Source: Rhynchonema sp. JSB1_4
Taxonomy: Eukaryota > Nematoda > Chromadorea > Monhysterida > Xyalidae
DNA: 64,000 nucleotides
Assembly: GCA_030248065.1 (NCBI GenBank)
Contig: JASAMV010007321.1
Location: forward strand, 46,022-110,021
Reading direction: 5' to 3'
The translations under genes were made by a program, and so were the position numbers. Positions 1 through 11,318 of the stretch are shown here, in pieces. The notes below the pieces were generated by a model. It saw only the letters and a list, made by a program, of their open reading frames with translations. It ran no database searches and had not been told where the DNA came from. Positions within the stretch are counted from its first letter, which is position 1. Each line of letters opens with the position of its first letter.

Positions 1-865
1 TTTGACACAGCTAGTTTTTTTGCAACTACAAATGCAACATTTTTTGCAACAATTTGGTGTCACATAGACAATGCAGCACGTTACAGTCAAACAAGACAAG
101 TACCACTCCCTGAGCACTTGAATGCCAAGATCAATGAGTTCTTGTGTCACACTGAACTGACTGGAAACAAAAAATCTTTTCACCAAGGTCAGAAACTTTT
201 GAGTCACACTGTGTGTAATAAACATTATGTTGTGTCATTGGATACAGAAACTGTTTGCATCTGCTCATATTATACACTTCCGCACATAACAAGCATGCAG
301 GCAGGCAGCAGATCCCCTTTGCCGCGTGCGCACTGTTGGCGGTCGTGTGTGGGTGGGTGGGTGACTTCATGCGGTTGTATTTTTTTATTAATACATTTGC
401 GCACCCAAGTATGTTTGCGAAAGTTGCAGGAAAATGCTTCGGAAACATGAAACCGCTATCCGCTTTTCATGCGACCACAATCCGTTAAGAACTTTTTTCG
501 CTTGAACATTGACCAAAACCTGGAAAAAAATTTTTCTTCGAATATAACTTTTTGAGTCACCCTGTACAGCCATTTAGCACACGTTGGTCAGAAAGCTTCT
601 ACTGGAGCCTAGAATGCGAATGTTTCTTAAATTTTTCAAAACGGTTCATGCTAGTCCAAGTTATGACGTTTTCAATTTTTTTGTCCGGGTGCGAAATGGG
701 TGCGCAGGTGGAATATACAAAAATGGACATATCTCAGAAAATAAGCTGATTTGAGCCGAAAAAATTGGTTGGCTTAACTAACTTACCAAGCACGTTAATT
801 TGGCGGCCCAAACTCAAAAAACCTTATTTTGCCTCAACCCCGTTTGTATAGCGGTCGAACTTCTC
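1..865. other. no gene recognised
   Basis: Nothing with coding character, splice structure or similarity to a known family was seen. The short open frames here look random. Confidence 0.5.
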
Positions 866-1297
866 AGGCAAACCGTCTTAAAAAAACGACGTTTTTTTAA
901 AAAAACCGCCTGGGTCGTTTTTCGTTTTTTTAATCCTGAATTTCCTTGATTTTCCCTGATTTTTCAGGATAAGTACCCTGATTATCAAGGAAAATCAATT
1001 TTTTTGTCCCATTTTTTTCAAAAAAATTACGACCAATTTTTACTTTGTCGAGATACGTCGATATACGCAGTTTGACTTTCAATGATGACCCCGGCCAAAG
1101 TTGGACCCATGATGCGGGTCTGATATGGGATCTTAACAACTCGCTGGAAAAGGGTTGAAACCCGTTTATTTTGCTCAGAACACATAGAATTACTTCATTT
1201 AACCACGTTTTCTTCCCAACATGAGCATTTTCGAATTTTTCTGGGGCATATTTTGGTCATCTGGGCGTTTTAAAAAAACGTTTTTTGCCCAACCCTG
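866..1297 (-). mobile_element. hAT-like MITE, CAGGGTTGGGCAAA family, copy 1
   Basis: The right end reads, on the minus strand, CAGGGTTGGGCAAAAAACG, a CAGGG-type terminus typical of hAT elements. The body is A/T-rich with AAAAACG words and matches, inverted, the repeat at 59931-60223; both contain a sequence around the phrase CGACGTATCTCGACAAAG. The left end is degenerate, so that border is approximate. Confidence 0.6.
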
Positions 1298-2682
1298 GTC
1301 TCTGTTACCGTCGACGCCATTCGTCGCGCATAAATTAGTGTGACGCAACCCAAACGTGTGTTGCACTGCTGCCCAGCTAGGTATGTGCGTGAACTACATT
1401 AAAATAAGCCGGTTTTTTGGGCGGGGGCGCGGCCGATATTTTCATTCACAACAAGCCATCTCTTCATTGAGTTGTCTGCCAGATGCAGGCAGGTACAGTA
1501 TATTTGTGGGTATGTACTGTACTTGGACAATGTATATGTTAGTCTGCGTCTTTTTAGCTTTGCATATCAACCAGCTTATATCAGCAGAAAACGACCTCAG
1601 CTTGCTGTGGGCTTTCAAGAGTTCATTTCGTGATTTCTTTGAAGTTATTTTATGAACCGTTTCATAAAGGGACATGAACGGCCTTTCAAGCAGTTCCAGA
1701 CGGTAATAACGCTAATGGACACATACAGTTGGAGGTGGAGGTTTCGAAAGTTGCATGATCTCATTGTTCGATAAAAGCTTTGAACATTAGTTCACGCACA
1801 AAATAATATGACAGTATGGATGTTCTTTTTTGCCTGCTATTTTAGGCTAATTGTTTAGTTACACGGGCAAGTTTCGTCGTCATTGCAACCCAGCGCGTGT
1901 GTGCCATACGTAATGCATGCATTTTGGTACGGCGACGGCATCACGGACCAAAGCAGCTCGAAATGTAATGCACAGTGACATTTGCAGCAAAATATTCAGC
2001 CTATGCGTAACAGACAGGATAGCGCGACGATCAGTGCTGACGACTATACAGTCCGGACTGTGTTGACCATCTGAGTTGACGACTTCAGTACATAGCCCTG
2101 TTTTTGTGTGACTGTCCAGCAAGCTGTCTGTTGCCCAAACTTATGGTTCATCAAATGTCATTTAGATTACAGTTCATATTGTACAACTGCCACGTTAGTT
2201 CATATCCTAAAAATCAAGTAGTCTGCCACTGAGGATAACATTGGTCATCAATCACCCAATCACATGTTTGCAATTAATCATTTTCCGTGTGCATGCGTTT
2301 GTGGTTAATCTGTCTCAGCCTGAGTTTTTGTTTTTCCTGTGAGCTTCGGCACACTGCGTCATTAAGCCCGTTCAAAGTTGTGCCACACCCAGTAAAGTGT
2401 ACCGCCCAACCAAAAATCATGTTCTAAAATATTTGCGTTCATGAAAAGTCCTGTTGGACCCGTTACCGTTTCCAAACACTGTGCCATCTGTGTAATTTCT
2501 CGTGAACATCAAAAAGTCACGTTACAAAGACAAGCCGCCTGGTTCCGGCCCACAGAAGCTGAATTACCAGTATTGGTCGCACAATGACTTTATAAGAATT
2601 GGTCAAATTTTTTTCCTGAATCATAAAGCGGGAAAGTGACGGAGCAATGACGTTGCGTTGCGTGATCGCACACAAAGCATTG
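1298..2682. other. no gene recognised
   Basis: No exon-like segment was found. Around 2010-2085 there are degenerate TTGACGAC words resembling the TCGTCAACGCA MITE family seen at 24430. Confidence 0.4.
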
Positions 2683-2689
2683 TATAGTA

Positions 2690-2952
2690 AATTTCTAATT
2701 TCGTTGCCTCATGCATTCTTACAGACGCAGGGAAACTCCCGTTCGAAGTCGAAGCAGGCAACAAGCTCAACACACACAGTCAACAAGCCAGGCAGCTGGC
2801 TCGTGTGCTTTTCAAATGTTTCAGTCACACAAGCAGTGTGTGTCAGCTGCGTGGCTTTTCGACTGTGTGTTGAGCTTGTTGCCTGCTTCGACTTCGAACG
2901 GGAGTTTCCCTGCGTCTGTAAAATGCATGAGGCAACGAAATTAGAAATTTAG
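2690..2952. mobile_element. hairpin MITE with TATAGTA flanks
   Basis: About 100 bases of each end are near-perfect inverted copies of each other; the arms contain the word GTTCGAAGTCGAAGCAGGC on one side and its complement on the other. TATAGTA lies immediately outside on both sides (2683-2689 and 2953-2959), consistent with a target duplication, though it could be part of a longer imperfect end. The open frames inside are by-products of the palindrome. Confidence 0.75.
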
Positions 2953-2959
2953 TATAGTA

Positions 2960-3987
2960 AAGAGAATGTTTCAGACCTGCGGCAACGTGGTTGATCTGCT
3001 AGATTATTTTCAGCTGCAAATGTTTTGTGAGAATCACAAATAGCACAGTGGTTAAGAGTGACTGAACATGAAAATCAGGATTGATTTGATGAATTCTTAT
3101 ATGGTCATTGTGCGACCAATACCTGTGTATATGTAGGTTTGGGTACCATACTGTGGTGTTTCTTTGTCCACATTTTCGTTCACTCATTTTTCATTATAAA
3201 ACAGATACCCTAACTAATTTAATAGCCTATTCCCGCATTGTCTGCATCCACCAGTGGCGTGTTGCGTGACAGACAAGTTTTGAGTGTTTCCCTGGCGATA
3301 TCTTTGACTTTGAAACAATATCGAAAGTTTTCGCTCACATCGACCGTTCAAAACGTGCTTGGCGCAAGAAACAAAGCCAAAAAGTTGCGTGCGCGCTGAC
3401 GAGAGCACGTCAGAATTTTCGTCGTCAAAAAAGGACCGCATCGCCAAGAGTATACTTTGAAAGAATATATTACTTTTGTTGTGTATGGTTCCGGTAACAT
3501 TTTCTGAAGTTTCACGTAATAGACTATAAGCACTGATCTTCATTTTTATTGCGCGGAGTAACACGCTCGTTCCACGCTGGCGCGTTCGCGTTATCTGAAT
3601 TAACCAGGAAGTTCCGCAACGTTTTTCTGAGAGAAGGTTGTCGCTCTTAATTTGCTGACAGCGTCTGAGCCGCAGGTGATTTCGACCATCCAGGCCACAT
3701 TTTTTGGGCGCTGTGTGTAGTGGGTACAAATTCGAACACTGGCTCATAAAAATTTCTGCCCAAAGGCGAGTCAGAATTAAGGTCGCGTGCACCCATGTTA
3801 TGTTACCTTGTTAGCTAGCGCCCTTTGTGCATGTTTCTCAACTTTTGGGCGTTTTGTTTTTTTCGCCTCAACGAGCAAAGCTTATCCACCTTGCTGCACG
3901 TTTCTCGTTTATGCGCGGGCGCGCAAGTTACGCGACCCTGTATTTTTGCATAGGATTAATTGGTGGCTAATGTGATGTACGCTGATA
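2960..3987. other. no gene recognised
   Basis: A 192-codon open frame on the minus strand (3214-3792) has no signal peptide, no recognisable motif and no clear splice or poly(A) context. I treat it as chance. Nothing else was seen. Confidence 0.4.
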
Positions 3988-4052
3988 CTAATGGCGTCGA
4001 CGCAACATGATGCCCCAAAAGCTAGAATTATGATTTGCGTTGACGACATTAG
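3988..4052. mobile_element. miniature element with TCGTCAACGCA-type ends
   Basis: The left end CTAATGGCGTCGACGCAAC and the right end, read inverted, CTAATGTCGTCAACGCAAA form inverted repeats of about 20 bases. They match the termini of the MITE family at 24430-24574. It is only 65 bp long, so it may be an internally deleted copy. Confidence 0.5.
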
Positions 4053-4237
4053 ATTAAGTCGTAGTAATGTGAATCATCATTATCACAAACTCTATAGCTC
4101 TGGTCAAGCGCAAGCTTCGTGCACGCGCGCCAATTAGTCAAACCCTAACATGCTTGCGCCCACCACGCCATCCTGAACTAATGTACCAAATCACCCAACT
4201 TCGCGCAAGACACACTTACTTCCTTGTTTTATTCAGT

Positions 4238-4244
4238 ATATATT
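4238..4244 (+). promoter_or_regulatory. candidate TATA box of the neuropeptide gene
   Basis: TATATAT lies about 100 bases upstream of the start codon at 4340, a usual distance for a TATA box plus a short 5' leader. No transcript evidence was available. Confidence 0.3.
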
Positions 4245-4339
4245 GACAGGTGATATTTGCCCAATTTTTGCGCAAAATTCAGGATATTAACCAAACCAGG
4301 ACACTTGAAGAGCTCTTGAAGTCATAATATCGTCCAAAT

Positions 4340-6509
4340 ATGTTTCGATCACTGATTGCGGCAGCGTTATTGACCGAACTGTGTGTCGGAGCTTTCTCAC
4401 TGAGGAGTCTCATCAACGGAGCACAGCACAAACGCGCACAGGGATATTTCGAGAAACGTGCAGGTAGGCATTATTCAGGCATAGGCCTAAATTTTTCCAT
4501 TTAGCCTCAGCTTTGACGTTGTTACCCAGGAGGCCATTTTGACGGTGTCCTTAGTCCTTAGTCAAAAAATCTTAGAACTTTTCTGTCCGTTGGATGATAA
4601 GGCGAGCATTTGATTGTCTTGGTATTCTGCGTTCTTTGCACATGGGTGCGCCAAGTACGTATTTGTGTGCGTTTCGTATACACACGCAGCTACATAGCTG
4701 TGGTCAAATCAGGAAGTGAGCATTTCATAAGGAAACCATCTCGGCGTTTTCGTTTTCTGTCAAATCTTAGGTATACCCAGCTCATTAAGTTAGTCGCTTT
4801 GAACTTCATCTGAAACTGCAAGGAAACGCCGAAATTCAGCCACATCCTGCCTATATGTTAGAGTACTAAACTCCGCACATATCCATGACCTCATTACACA
4901 CATCCTGCAATCGGACTTTTGCCCTTGTTAAATCAGGCACGTGTCCGCCCTGGCAGCCATTCCAATGTCCGGATGGTGGTTGTATCCCGATCAAGTATCT
5001 GTGCGATGGCAGCAATGATTGCAGTGATGGCTATGATGAAGACGATCGAATGTGCACTGCTGGTTAGTTCAATGAAACATCTAGTTGGTCTTGGTCCATA
5101 CAGCCGGACAAAACCCAACAGCATGAGCAGGTCTTTAGTATGACCGGCTTATAGCACCTTGGTTCGATGACATAACAGCGTAGGGTCCAATTTGTTCCCA
5201 GTCTGTAGTTATATAGACCGACAAACTAAATTACCCATAACCATAACTTGAAATAAATCATCTGTCATTAGAATATCAGCTGATATATTCATGTGTTCAA
5301 CGCACATCGTCTTCAACGCACATGGTCGACGCCATGTATATGCACCGCTCATTTACGGCTGCTTTGGCCTGTCTGAGATGACGACCGATGTTGACCATTT
5401 GCGTTGACCACTAAACAATCAGCCCACATGGCACACGATCGTGTGAAGAACCACTTTGCCAACCAGAACCTCTCAAACGACCCAAAACACATCCAAAATC
5501 CACTTTTTTCCAGCCGTCCGTCCCCCGGTTGATGACACAGTGAATTTCCTAACCGCGTTGCTGACGTCACACGGCGACAACTTTTTGGCGAAACTTTTCG
5601 GCCCGAAAGCCAGCAACAAGGCGCACGCAATGGGCGGCGTGCATGAGATCGCCGTCGCACTGTCGCGTTGGTTTTTGTTGCTTTTATACTCGCAATGAAA
5701 CATCAGCCGGTCGGACTGCCTTTGAAAATATTGCAGGTTTTTGAATTTCAGAAGCAGCGTCGGCCGCAGAGTTTGGCAAACAAATGGGCATGGCACCAGG
5801 CGATGTACAGAAAATGAAGGGTGTCTTCTACGCCGTCGCTGAAGGTACAGATACAGTGCGTTCAATGTCATTGACAAAACAGTCCAGTTTAGAGAAACAG
5901 CAGCCATTTAGAAGGATGTTTGTTTCGGACAGCGTGGACCTGCCTGATGTCTTGAACCGTAAGTGTCGGATCCAAAAAAAACCGACATCTGGATTCATCC
6001 GACACCTATACTTTTTTGGCATCCGATGATGCCCGACATCTCTCTATCCCTACCTGAGCTGAAGTCCGCTGTCCGACATAGCGACTGGCTGTTTTGTCCG
6101 TTGTAAGGCACACCAACACTGTCTATTGTGGGAGCGGAGGTGTCGATTTGGAACTGGGCGCTTTTGCTTGACGTGGCCAGGTCACGTGATGATGGCAAGA
6201 CTTTTGTTTGCATGGCATGCAGGGCTGTGAAAACCGTGATTTTCCAAAAAAACGACAAGCAATGAATATTTGTGTGTTGACATTAAACTTAGTGATCGGA
6301 TCGAACCCACTGCATCCGCGACTCGTTTCGGTTTCAGTATTGTTTCGCGCTTCACGGTACTGTTATTTGTTTTGAATTAAAAAACACCTTTGCAGTGAAA
6401 AATTTCAGTGTTGTCTCTGATTTCAGGCGAGAACACGGGCGAACTAACGGATCAGGAGGCGAACGACTTCAAACATTTCGCCAGTCAGATGCTCGACACT
6501 GGGTTTTGA
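4340..6509 (+). CDS. prohormone-4 / IDLSRF-like neuropeptide precursor with LDL-receptor class A domain
   Basis: Five exons with consistent phases: 4340-4463, 4937-5062, 5514-5666, 5752-5844, 6427-6509, giving 192 residues. Exon 1 encodes a hydrophobic signal peptide (about residues 1-18) and then two short segments each ended by Lys-Arg, so peptides close to [12 protein letters not shown] and AQGYFE could be released in the secretory pathway. Exon 2 is an LDL-receptor class A module: six cysteines with the acidic [14 protein letters not shown] calcium-binding pattern. Exons 3-5 encode the conserved C-terminal part with [31 protein letters not shown] and a final LDTGF, matching in layout and motifs the insect prohormone-4/IDLSRF precursor family as I know it. 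The bioactive peptide next to the signal peptide is not IDLSRF in sequence. A small MITE lies in intron 2. Family assignment is confident; receptor and function are not known from sequence. Confidence 0.88.
5291..5425. mobile_element. TCGTCAACGCA-family MITE in intron 2
   Basis: The right end, read inverted, is GGGCTGATTGTTTAGTGGTC followed by AACGCAAATGG, close to the terminus of the 24430 copy. The left end has only degenerate TTCAACGCACAT words. It lies inside intron 2 of the neuropeptide gene. Confidence 0.5.
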
Positions 6510-6757
6510 AGCAAAAAATAATTGATTTTCGTGATTCAAAAGTTTTATTACACTTTGCACCTATGTATACATAATTGCATGTATTATACAGTTCCAACGT
6601 TTTTAAAAAAGAAATTGTCACTTTTCAAGACAGATCTCACGGTATATCTCAAAATTGCAAACGCATTTCTGAGACTGAAAAACAGTACAAAAAAACAATT
6701 TCGGTACAAAAAACAGAACTAGTGCTCGCTTGTAACGTTTGTGCATGGTGTACACTC

Positions 6758-7072
6758 ATGAGTAAACGCGCCAAGTTGTGTGTGGTCGCTGTATTATTAT
6801 TATTGATGATTACTTTAGTGCTTCAAACCTCGATGTTTGATTACGTCCACGCAGAAACACGATTCCAAACCAAACGGCATGTTTTTCCCATTTCTCAGCA
6901 AAATGCACATTTTCAAATATTGACGCGCGACCAAAACACGAACAAAACAAACATAACAGAGACAAGAAATGGGTATTACAGAGATTACACTCATCAACAA
7001 ACCAAAATATCCTGTTTACCACAATCCAGATCCGATCAAGGCAGTTCAAACCTTATTTTTGCTGAAATGTGA
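6758..7072 (+). CDS. weak candidate small membrane protein or first exon
   Basis: This 104-codon open frame begins with a short basic stretch and a strong hydrophobic segment (residues about 7-25, LCVVAVLLLLMITLVLQ), the layout of a type II signal anchor. Three Asn-X-Ser/Thr sites are clustered downstream. From about 6970 a different frame looks equally protein-like and runs to a good donor, CA|GTAAGT at 7094, so either the true exon changes frame through an intron or this is a decayed gene. No family was recognised. Confidence 0.2.
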   Translation: MSKRAKLCVVAVLLLLMITLVLQTSMFDYVHAETRFQTKRHVFPISQQNAHFQILTRDQNTNKTNITETRNGYYRDYTHQQTKISCLPQSRSDQGSSNLIFAEM

Positions 7073-7552
7073 TAGTCAAGATATTTCACACCGCAGTAAG
7101 TAACAACCAAACTAGACAAGGAAAACTTAACAAAATCTTGCGTGCGCAAATCAATGGTACCTGCGCACACACTGAGCTCAAGTCTCGGCTGAATTCACAA
7201 AAAATCGGCATGTTGATCGATAAGTCCTCCTTTATAACAGAGTGCGACAAAAAACCGCAAATCGGCTGGCCGGCTTGTATTGTGAATTTAGCCTTTCTCC
7301 CTATCAGTTTTGACAGAACACACAACTAGTTCACTTTTCGTTCATGAACGATTGGATTTCCAGAAGTCAAACCCGACACAGGTGTTAGGATCAGCCTGAC
7401 AGACACGCAAACGAAACGAGTGAAGCAGTAGCGCGTTCAAACTAGAATTATGACCCGATGTTCCACGTGCAAGCAAAAACAGAACGAAATAGTTTGGTTA
7501 CCGCGAGCGCAGTGCACAACATTGAATACTTCACCAGATTAACAGTCGGCAT

Positions 7553-7558
7553 TTTATT
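7553..7558 (-). terminator. poly(A) signal of the SmF gene
   Basis: AATAAA on the minus strand, 17 bases beyond the SmF stop codon. Confidence 0.6.
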
Positions 7559-7575
7559 GATTTTTTGGTTGTTCG

Positions 7576-9517
7576 TTATTGCATCGCTTCGCCCTCGTCT
7601 GCGCCTCGCACGTACAGAATGTTGTTACATCTGCAAAAATTTTTAAATGAATACATATAATGTGCGGTGTCCGTCACCGTACTACCTAAAATACAGCCCC
7701 GTTTCGATCGAAAATAACACCGGATGAAGTGCGCTCCCGACGAATAGTGAAAATTATTTTTTGAACATGACCGAGCGAAAGAATAGAGCCCCTTGTCCTT
7801 TCCAGCGGTGTCATTGAGACAGCGAAACTTTCCCATACCACACCCAGCCTGAATTTAGGGAAATTTCTCGTATATCCCGATCCCGAGAAACAAAAAATAG
7901 GATTTTAGGCGTAAATTGACATGTTTTAAGAAATTTAGGCACTTTGAGGTGCAAAAGTGAAAAATCGGACCTGTCCTGCCTTGGTCATGTGATTTTTTGA
8001 ATTGAAATTTACTCGACCTGGTGTTTTCGACCAGGCTTAGAAGTTGGTCTTCCGGACCAAAACCAAGGCAGCCTTTCCAATTCGCACACACACAAAGCTT
8101 GCAAGCTGTGAAACATTGCTGGTGATCGCTGGCCCTGCGCTGTGTGTTGTCGTCGGGCAAAAAAAGTTGCAAAAAATTTTTTTTTTTAAAAAAATTTTTT
8201 TTTTTGGGGGACCCCAATTCTCAGAAATCACAAAATACTACAATACCCACAAACATCACATATTTTCATCAACAAAAAGCAAAATACACTTCCACATCCC
8301 GACTGTGAAAAAAAAAAAATGTTGTCGTTGTGTGTGCGCTTTGAGAATGGCTGTGCGCATGTTGAGGTAAACATTGTGTGAGCTGTGTACGGTTGTGAAA
8401 ACTGGGAAGCACAAACAAGGGACTTGATAATTAGAGGATTTTTATTTGTAATTGACAACTTATTTCATTCGCCACAGATGCTTAAAGTTACACGAGTACA
8501 AAATCCCAGCAAAAAATGACCAGGTTTCTGAAATCTTTTATTTTTTTATTCAACAATGCGGACGTTTCAATAGCTATTGTGCATTGCGATTTTTGTCACA
8601 ATATTGGAGGTTGCTGTCACTCCAGTATCAAACTTTGAAACAGCCTGTTCGTGTCACAGCAGCGTTTCAAATTTTTTCAGTTTTTTTCACCAGGGGCAAA
8701 CTTCAACGTGGCCGCGAAACATTAGGAAGCAACCAATCGGCTCGCCAGATTAGGGTCGAGTAACACGATGTCCAAACTTTGTTTATATATTCTACCCCCT
8801 AGATCAAGCGCGGTCGAAGGGTTGTTAACCAGCAGCTTTAAGGCCGGTCGAAGTTAGTGCCATCAGTAAGTTTTTGTGGAGAAATCATTCGTGGTCGTGA
8901 CGTGCGTCACCAAGGCAAGTCGGACCGAACGCCAGGTTTGATACGCTTTTTGTCTTTCGCATTCGTTTCTTTCGTCAGTTGTTTTTCAACAATGTAAACG
9001 CCAGATCGACACTCACCGAATGAGCACTTCACCGAGGTTGCCCGTGTTTGCGCCATCAATGTACTCTTCCGTGTTGGCGAGCTGCAAATATTTGAACAAT
9101 CGGAGTCAATGCGCTTGATTTTTAAGTGTCCACGCAACTAATTTTGGGCCGGTATGCACTTTGCTGGAACACTGCCTGCCTGGGACCGGGGCAGTTGAAT
9201 AAACAAAATGCGTTGGGCCATATCGTGCAGATTTCGATGTTCCTGCGTTACAATGCCGACCGACGTAAACCTTGTTCCCCCAGTAAGTTGTACGGAAGTT
9301 TTGATGACATCACAAAGTGCATACCGGCCTTGGATTATCAAGGGTCATGAGAAAGTAAACAAAAAGAAGCGAAATAAAAAACCCAGAAGACCACCTGAAG
9401 ATTCATATAACCGTCGACGGAAACGAGAAACCCCCGATATTCCATGCCCCATTTTAGTTTGACCACAATCGATTTGCCGGTAAGACCGTTGAGAAACGGC
9501 TTCGGATTGACGGGCAT
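7576..9517 (-). CDS. SNRPF: small nuclear ribonucleoprotein F (SmF)
   Basis: Three coding exons on the minus strand: 9395-9517, 9017-9081, 7576-7630, giving 80 residues. SmF is one of the seven Sm proteins forming the ring on U1, U2, U4 and U5 snRNAs in the spliceosome. The sequence is near-diagnostic: [32 protein letters not shown] (Sm1 motif), [10 protein letters not shown] and then CNNILYVRG (Sm2 motif). Exons join in phase (41 codons; then a codon split CG|A). The acidic C-terminal tail is shortened to ADEGEAMQ compared with typical animal SmF. A good acceptor with a pyrimidine tract (CCCCCCTCAG) lies just upstream of the chosen ATG, so a further 5' exon or a trans-spliced leader is possible and the N-terminus could be a little longer. 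Intron 2 carries a large transposon-derived repeat (8020-8842). Confidence 0.95.
8020..8842 (+). mobile_element. half copy of the large TTAA-ended repeat, inside SmF intron 2
   Basis: This region matches the terminal arms of the element at 49397-52098, including the end CCAGCAGCTTTAA at 8830-8842 and an internal stretch with CAAGGCAGCCTT and GCTGTGAAACATTGCTG. Only one arm is present; the left border is not defined. Confidence 0.6.
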
Positions 9518-9842
9518 CGGAGCCTGAGGGGGGCATATTGTGTCAATGAGCAAAACGGGTCCGTCAACCTTCTTTGCTGCTGCGGCCAGTTATACAGTGT
9601 GTGGCGTGCTTCAATAACACATATAGGCAATCAGCCAGCTATTGGCACTCAACACACACAGGCTGCACGCTACATTACTACCGTCAATGAATGCATCTAT
9701 TCTCTCCAGTTATCCGTTGAAACATTCCCAAATTTTGCAACAGTGCAGAGAAGTGTTACGTCAAGCAGAAAATGAAAACCGAATACACTAAAAACGGCCA
9801 TCAAAGTATGACACTCGCCTAAAGTCTCGCTATGTGCGCGCA

Positions 9843-10246
9843 CAGTGTAGTTCCTGGGGGGGAGGGGGGTCCCCCCTCGGGTACGTCTGTTCCCCCTCCA
9901 TGGTACGCCTGCCCCACTGTTCCCCCTCCGGGTACGTCTGCTCCCCCAATTTTTACCTAAAATAGGCAAATTTTGGCCTAAAATAGGCATTTTTAGGCAT
10001 AAAATGAGTGATTTTTAGGTCAATGTCGTCAAAAATCGCCAACATACCCTTTTTATTGAGATTTTTTTCCTAAAAGGGGCAAAAATGAGTCAAATTTTCG
10101 ACCTCAAAAAATGACTTTTCTCCAAATTTGGGTCCTCCCCCCCTTCCGGGTCCGTCCCCCCCCCTTCCCCCCAGGTGGGTACGTCTGTTCCCCCTCCGAA
10201 AAAAGGGGGTACCGCCTGTTCCCCCTCCGGACCAGGAACCACACTG
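9843..10246. mobile_element. hAT-like MITE family D, copy 1
   Basis: The ends are CAGTGTAGTTCCTGG and, inverted, CAGTGTGGTTCCTGG. The exact 8-bp target duplication TGCGCGCA flanks it (9835-9842 and 10247-10254). Both subterminal regions iterate a GGTACGTCTGTTCCCCCTCC-like word. The core consists of A/T tracts spaced about 10 bases apart. Confidence 0.9.
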
Positions 10247-10351
10247 TGCGCGCACACAATGGTATTGGTACAGGGCTGGTATTGTATTAGGTCTAAAAAT
10301 TGTTGTTGTGATTGTGACCAGGCTTAAGTAGGTCTAAAAAGTGGTATTGTG

Positions 10352-10440
10352 CAGAGGTCGCCGGCCCGGCCCGAATCACCTCCGGCCCAGCCCAGCCCGA
10401 GTTGGCCAAAGCCCGGCCCGGCCCGAAATTTTTGAGAATG
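10352..10440 (+). repeat. solo end of family A (GGCCCGGCCCG) element
   Basis: It starts CAGAGGTCGCCGGCCCGGC and carries repeated GGCCCGGCCCG words like the complete family A copies. No matching right end was located nearby, so it looks truncated. Confidence 0.5.
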
Positions 10441-10874
10441 TTCTGGGAGCTGGGAGGGAATGTGCCGCGAAAGGCGAAAATACCCAGCCAGACAAAACTA
10501 ACCGACATTTTTTCAGACTAAAGATAGCTCGCAGCTTCACTGTCGGCTGGCAATGTTAATTGTCCGGATTGATTCCAATATCTGTAAAATAAATAGTATT
10601 TTAACAAAGTAACGCCACCAGAAAAGAACACAACACAGCAGTGCTGTGGCTACTTCTGAGATACAGGGGTACTGTAGCCAGAATTTCAGGGGGAATCCAA
10701 TTTGGGGTGGGGAGTGGGGGTGAGAAATTTTAGGGGGAGACACTGCAGTGATGTAGTTGGGGGGCATAGTAGTGGCTGGGGGGGGGGGGGGGGGGGGGCT
10801 GCCCCCCCCTCTCAGTACTTACCTACCACAAAACCCCGGGGGGGGGTGGGGGGGGGGGGTTGAGTACTTACCTC

Positions 10875-11318
10875 CAGTGGTGTCGTGGGGGGGGGGGTTG
10901 GGGGGTTACCCCCTGGTCCAGGGGGGTAACCCCCCAACCCTGGTATGGGGTATGGGAAATCGGCCGGGGGTATGGGGTATGGGAAATTTTTCACTTTTGG
11001 AACAAGCACCCCTAAGAAATGACATTTTGACCCCGAGAAGTACCAAAATTGGCCATTTTTCGTCCAAAAATGTCAAAAATCGCTTACTACCGCAAGAAAA
11101 CTCTGTTTTAAGCACTTTTTAGACCAATTTTGGCACTTTTAGAAGATTTTTGGGGTCATTTTTTTCAAAACCCCCACCCTCGGGTATGGGAAATTTTTGA
11201 GTTTTTGGAAACCCCCCCCCTGGTATGGGAAATTTTTGATCTTTGGGGGTATGTATGGGAAATTTCCCGAAAATTGGGCTGGGTATGGGAAAATTTCGAT
11301 TTCTCAACGACACCACTG
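10875..11318. mobile_element. hAT-like MITE family F, nested in C copy 1
   Basis: The ends are CAGTGGTGTCGTGGGG and, inverted, CAGTGGTGTCGTTGAG. The exact 8-bp duplication CTTACCTC flanks it (10867-10874, 11319-11326). The word GGGTATGGGAAATTT is iterated on both sides of the core. Confidence 0.9.

Noticed and set aside
3214..3792. 192-codon minus-strand frame, the longest near the left end
   Set aside because: No recognisable motif, no signal peptide and no poly(A) or splice context; overlapping frames look equally random.
10757..11122. 121-codon frame rich in glycine and proline
   Set aside because: It is produced by G and C runs inside family C and F MITEs.
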